This document shows positions 25,385-25,445 of a stretch of 25,445 nucleotides of DNA, one piece after another. The translations under genes and the position numbers were made by a program. Origin of the DNA: Pseudopedobacter sp045629485. Lineage in GTDB: Bacteria > Bacteroidota > Bacteroidia > Sphingobacteriales > Sphingobacteriaceae. The notes below the pieces were generated by a model. That model was not told where the DNA came from. It searched no databases and was given only the letters and a program-made list of their open reading frames with translations. The stretch spans positions 1 to 25,445 of the forward strand of contig JAZQRF010000335.1 in NCBI GenBank assembly GCA_045629485.1. Direction: 5' to 3'. Position 1 is the stretch's first letter; the number at the start of each line of letters is the position of its first letter.

Positions 25385-25445
25385 TTATATCAAATAAACC
25401 CCATCTTCTTCGTTATTCTCATCTAGTACTACAGCTACATGTTCT
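25385..25445 (-). CDS. C-terminal end of an unidentified gene
   Basis: The last 61 bases contain an open minus-strand frame ending in TAA at 25385-25387; the final residues read EHVAVVLDENNEEDGVYLI. A strong intrinsic terminator follows 22 bases downstream, which supports this being a real gene end. The fragment is too short to identify, and it probably does not belong to the polysaccharide locus. Confidence 0.6.
   Translation of the reverse strand, partial: EHVAVVLDENNEEDGVYLI

Noticed and set aside
1..25445. tRNA, rRNA, CRISPR arrays, insertion sequences and integrase sites
   Set aside because: I looked for cloverleaf-like sequences, regularly spaced repeats, transposase-like proteins and terminal inverted repeats and saw none that could be supported; the repeats present are operators, terminators and two palindromes.

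Overview
The window comes from an A+T-rich Bacteroidota genome, most likely a Sphingobacteriaceae member such as Pedobacter (genus is an inference). The evidence is a SusC/SusD pair, lipoproteins with a Cys followed by charged residues, a C-terminal type IX secretion sorting domain, a one-protein hybrid two-component regulator, and promoters of the Bacteroidota TTTG / TAnnTTTG type. All supported genes lie on the minus strand, so transcription runs from high to low coordinates.

It is a polysaccharide utilization locus for alginate or a close polyuronate. At the right edge (25385-25445) is the tail of an unrelated gene, closed by an intrinsic terminator. Transcription unit A (25193 to 20710) encodes a lipoprotein resembling jelly-roll polysaccharide lyases, a secreted protein of unknown function and an 898-residue T9SS-exported beta-solenoid protein. 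Unit B (20603 to 13347, possibly extending to 9180) encodes a GntR/FCD regulator, a PL17 oligoalginate lyase, a KdgF-type cupin, a secreted alpha/beta-hydrolase, a beta-helix protein, a hexuronate-type MFS transporter and an SDR reductase. A hybrid two-component sensor/regulator follows. Unit C (8851 to 2754, then two PL6 genes running off the left edge) encodes the SusC transporter, SusD, a third surface lipoprotein, an AlyGC-like PL6 lyase and the start of a second PL6-like lipoprotein.

Inferred pathway: surface and periplasmic lyases cut alginate, and SusCD imports oligosaccharides. PL17 releases unsaturated monouronate in the periplasm, which the MFS carrier takes to the cytoplasm. KdgF opens the ring to give DEH, and the SDR reduces DEH to KDG. 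KDG kinase and aldolase are not in the window.

The most notable regulatory feature is a paired 12-bp operator, TTGGTnnACCAA. It occurs at exactly the three promoters that start units A, B and C and each time overlaps the -7 box. It matches the general operator pattern of the FadR/GntR subfamily, so the GntR protein of unit B probably represses its own operon and the two other units. The hybrid regulator at the end of unit B would then itself be under GntR control. The most interesting unknowns are the jelly-roll lipoprotein, the 271-residue protein and the 898-residue protein of unit A, plus the beta-helix protein and esterase of unit B.
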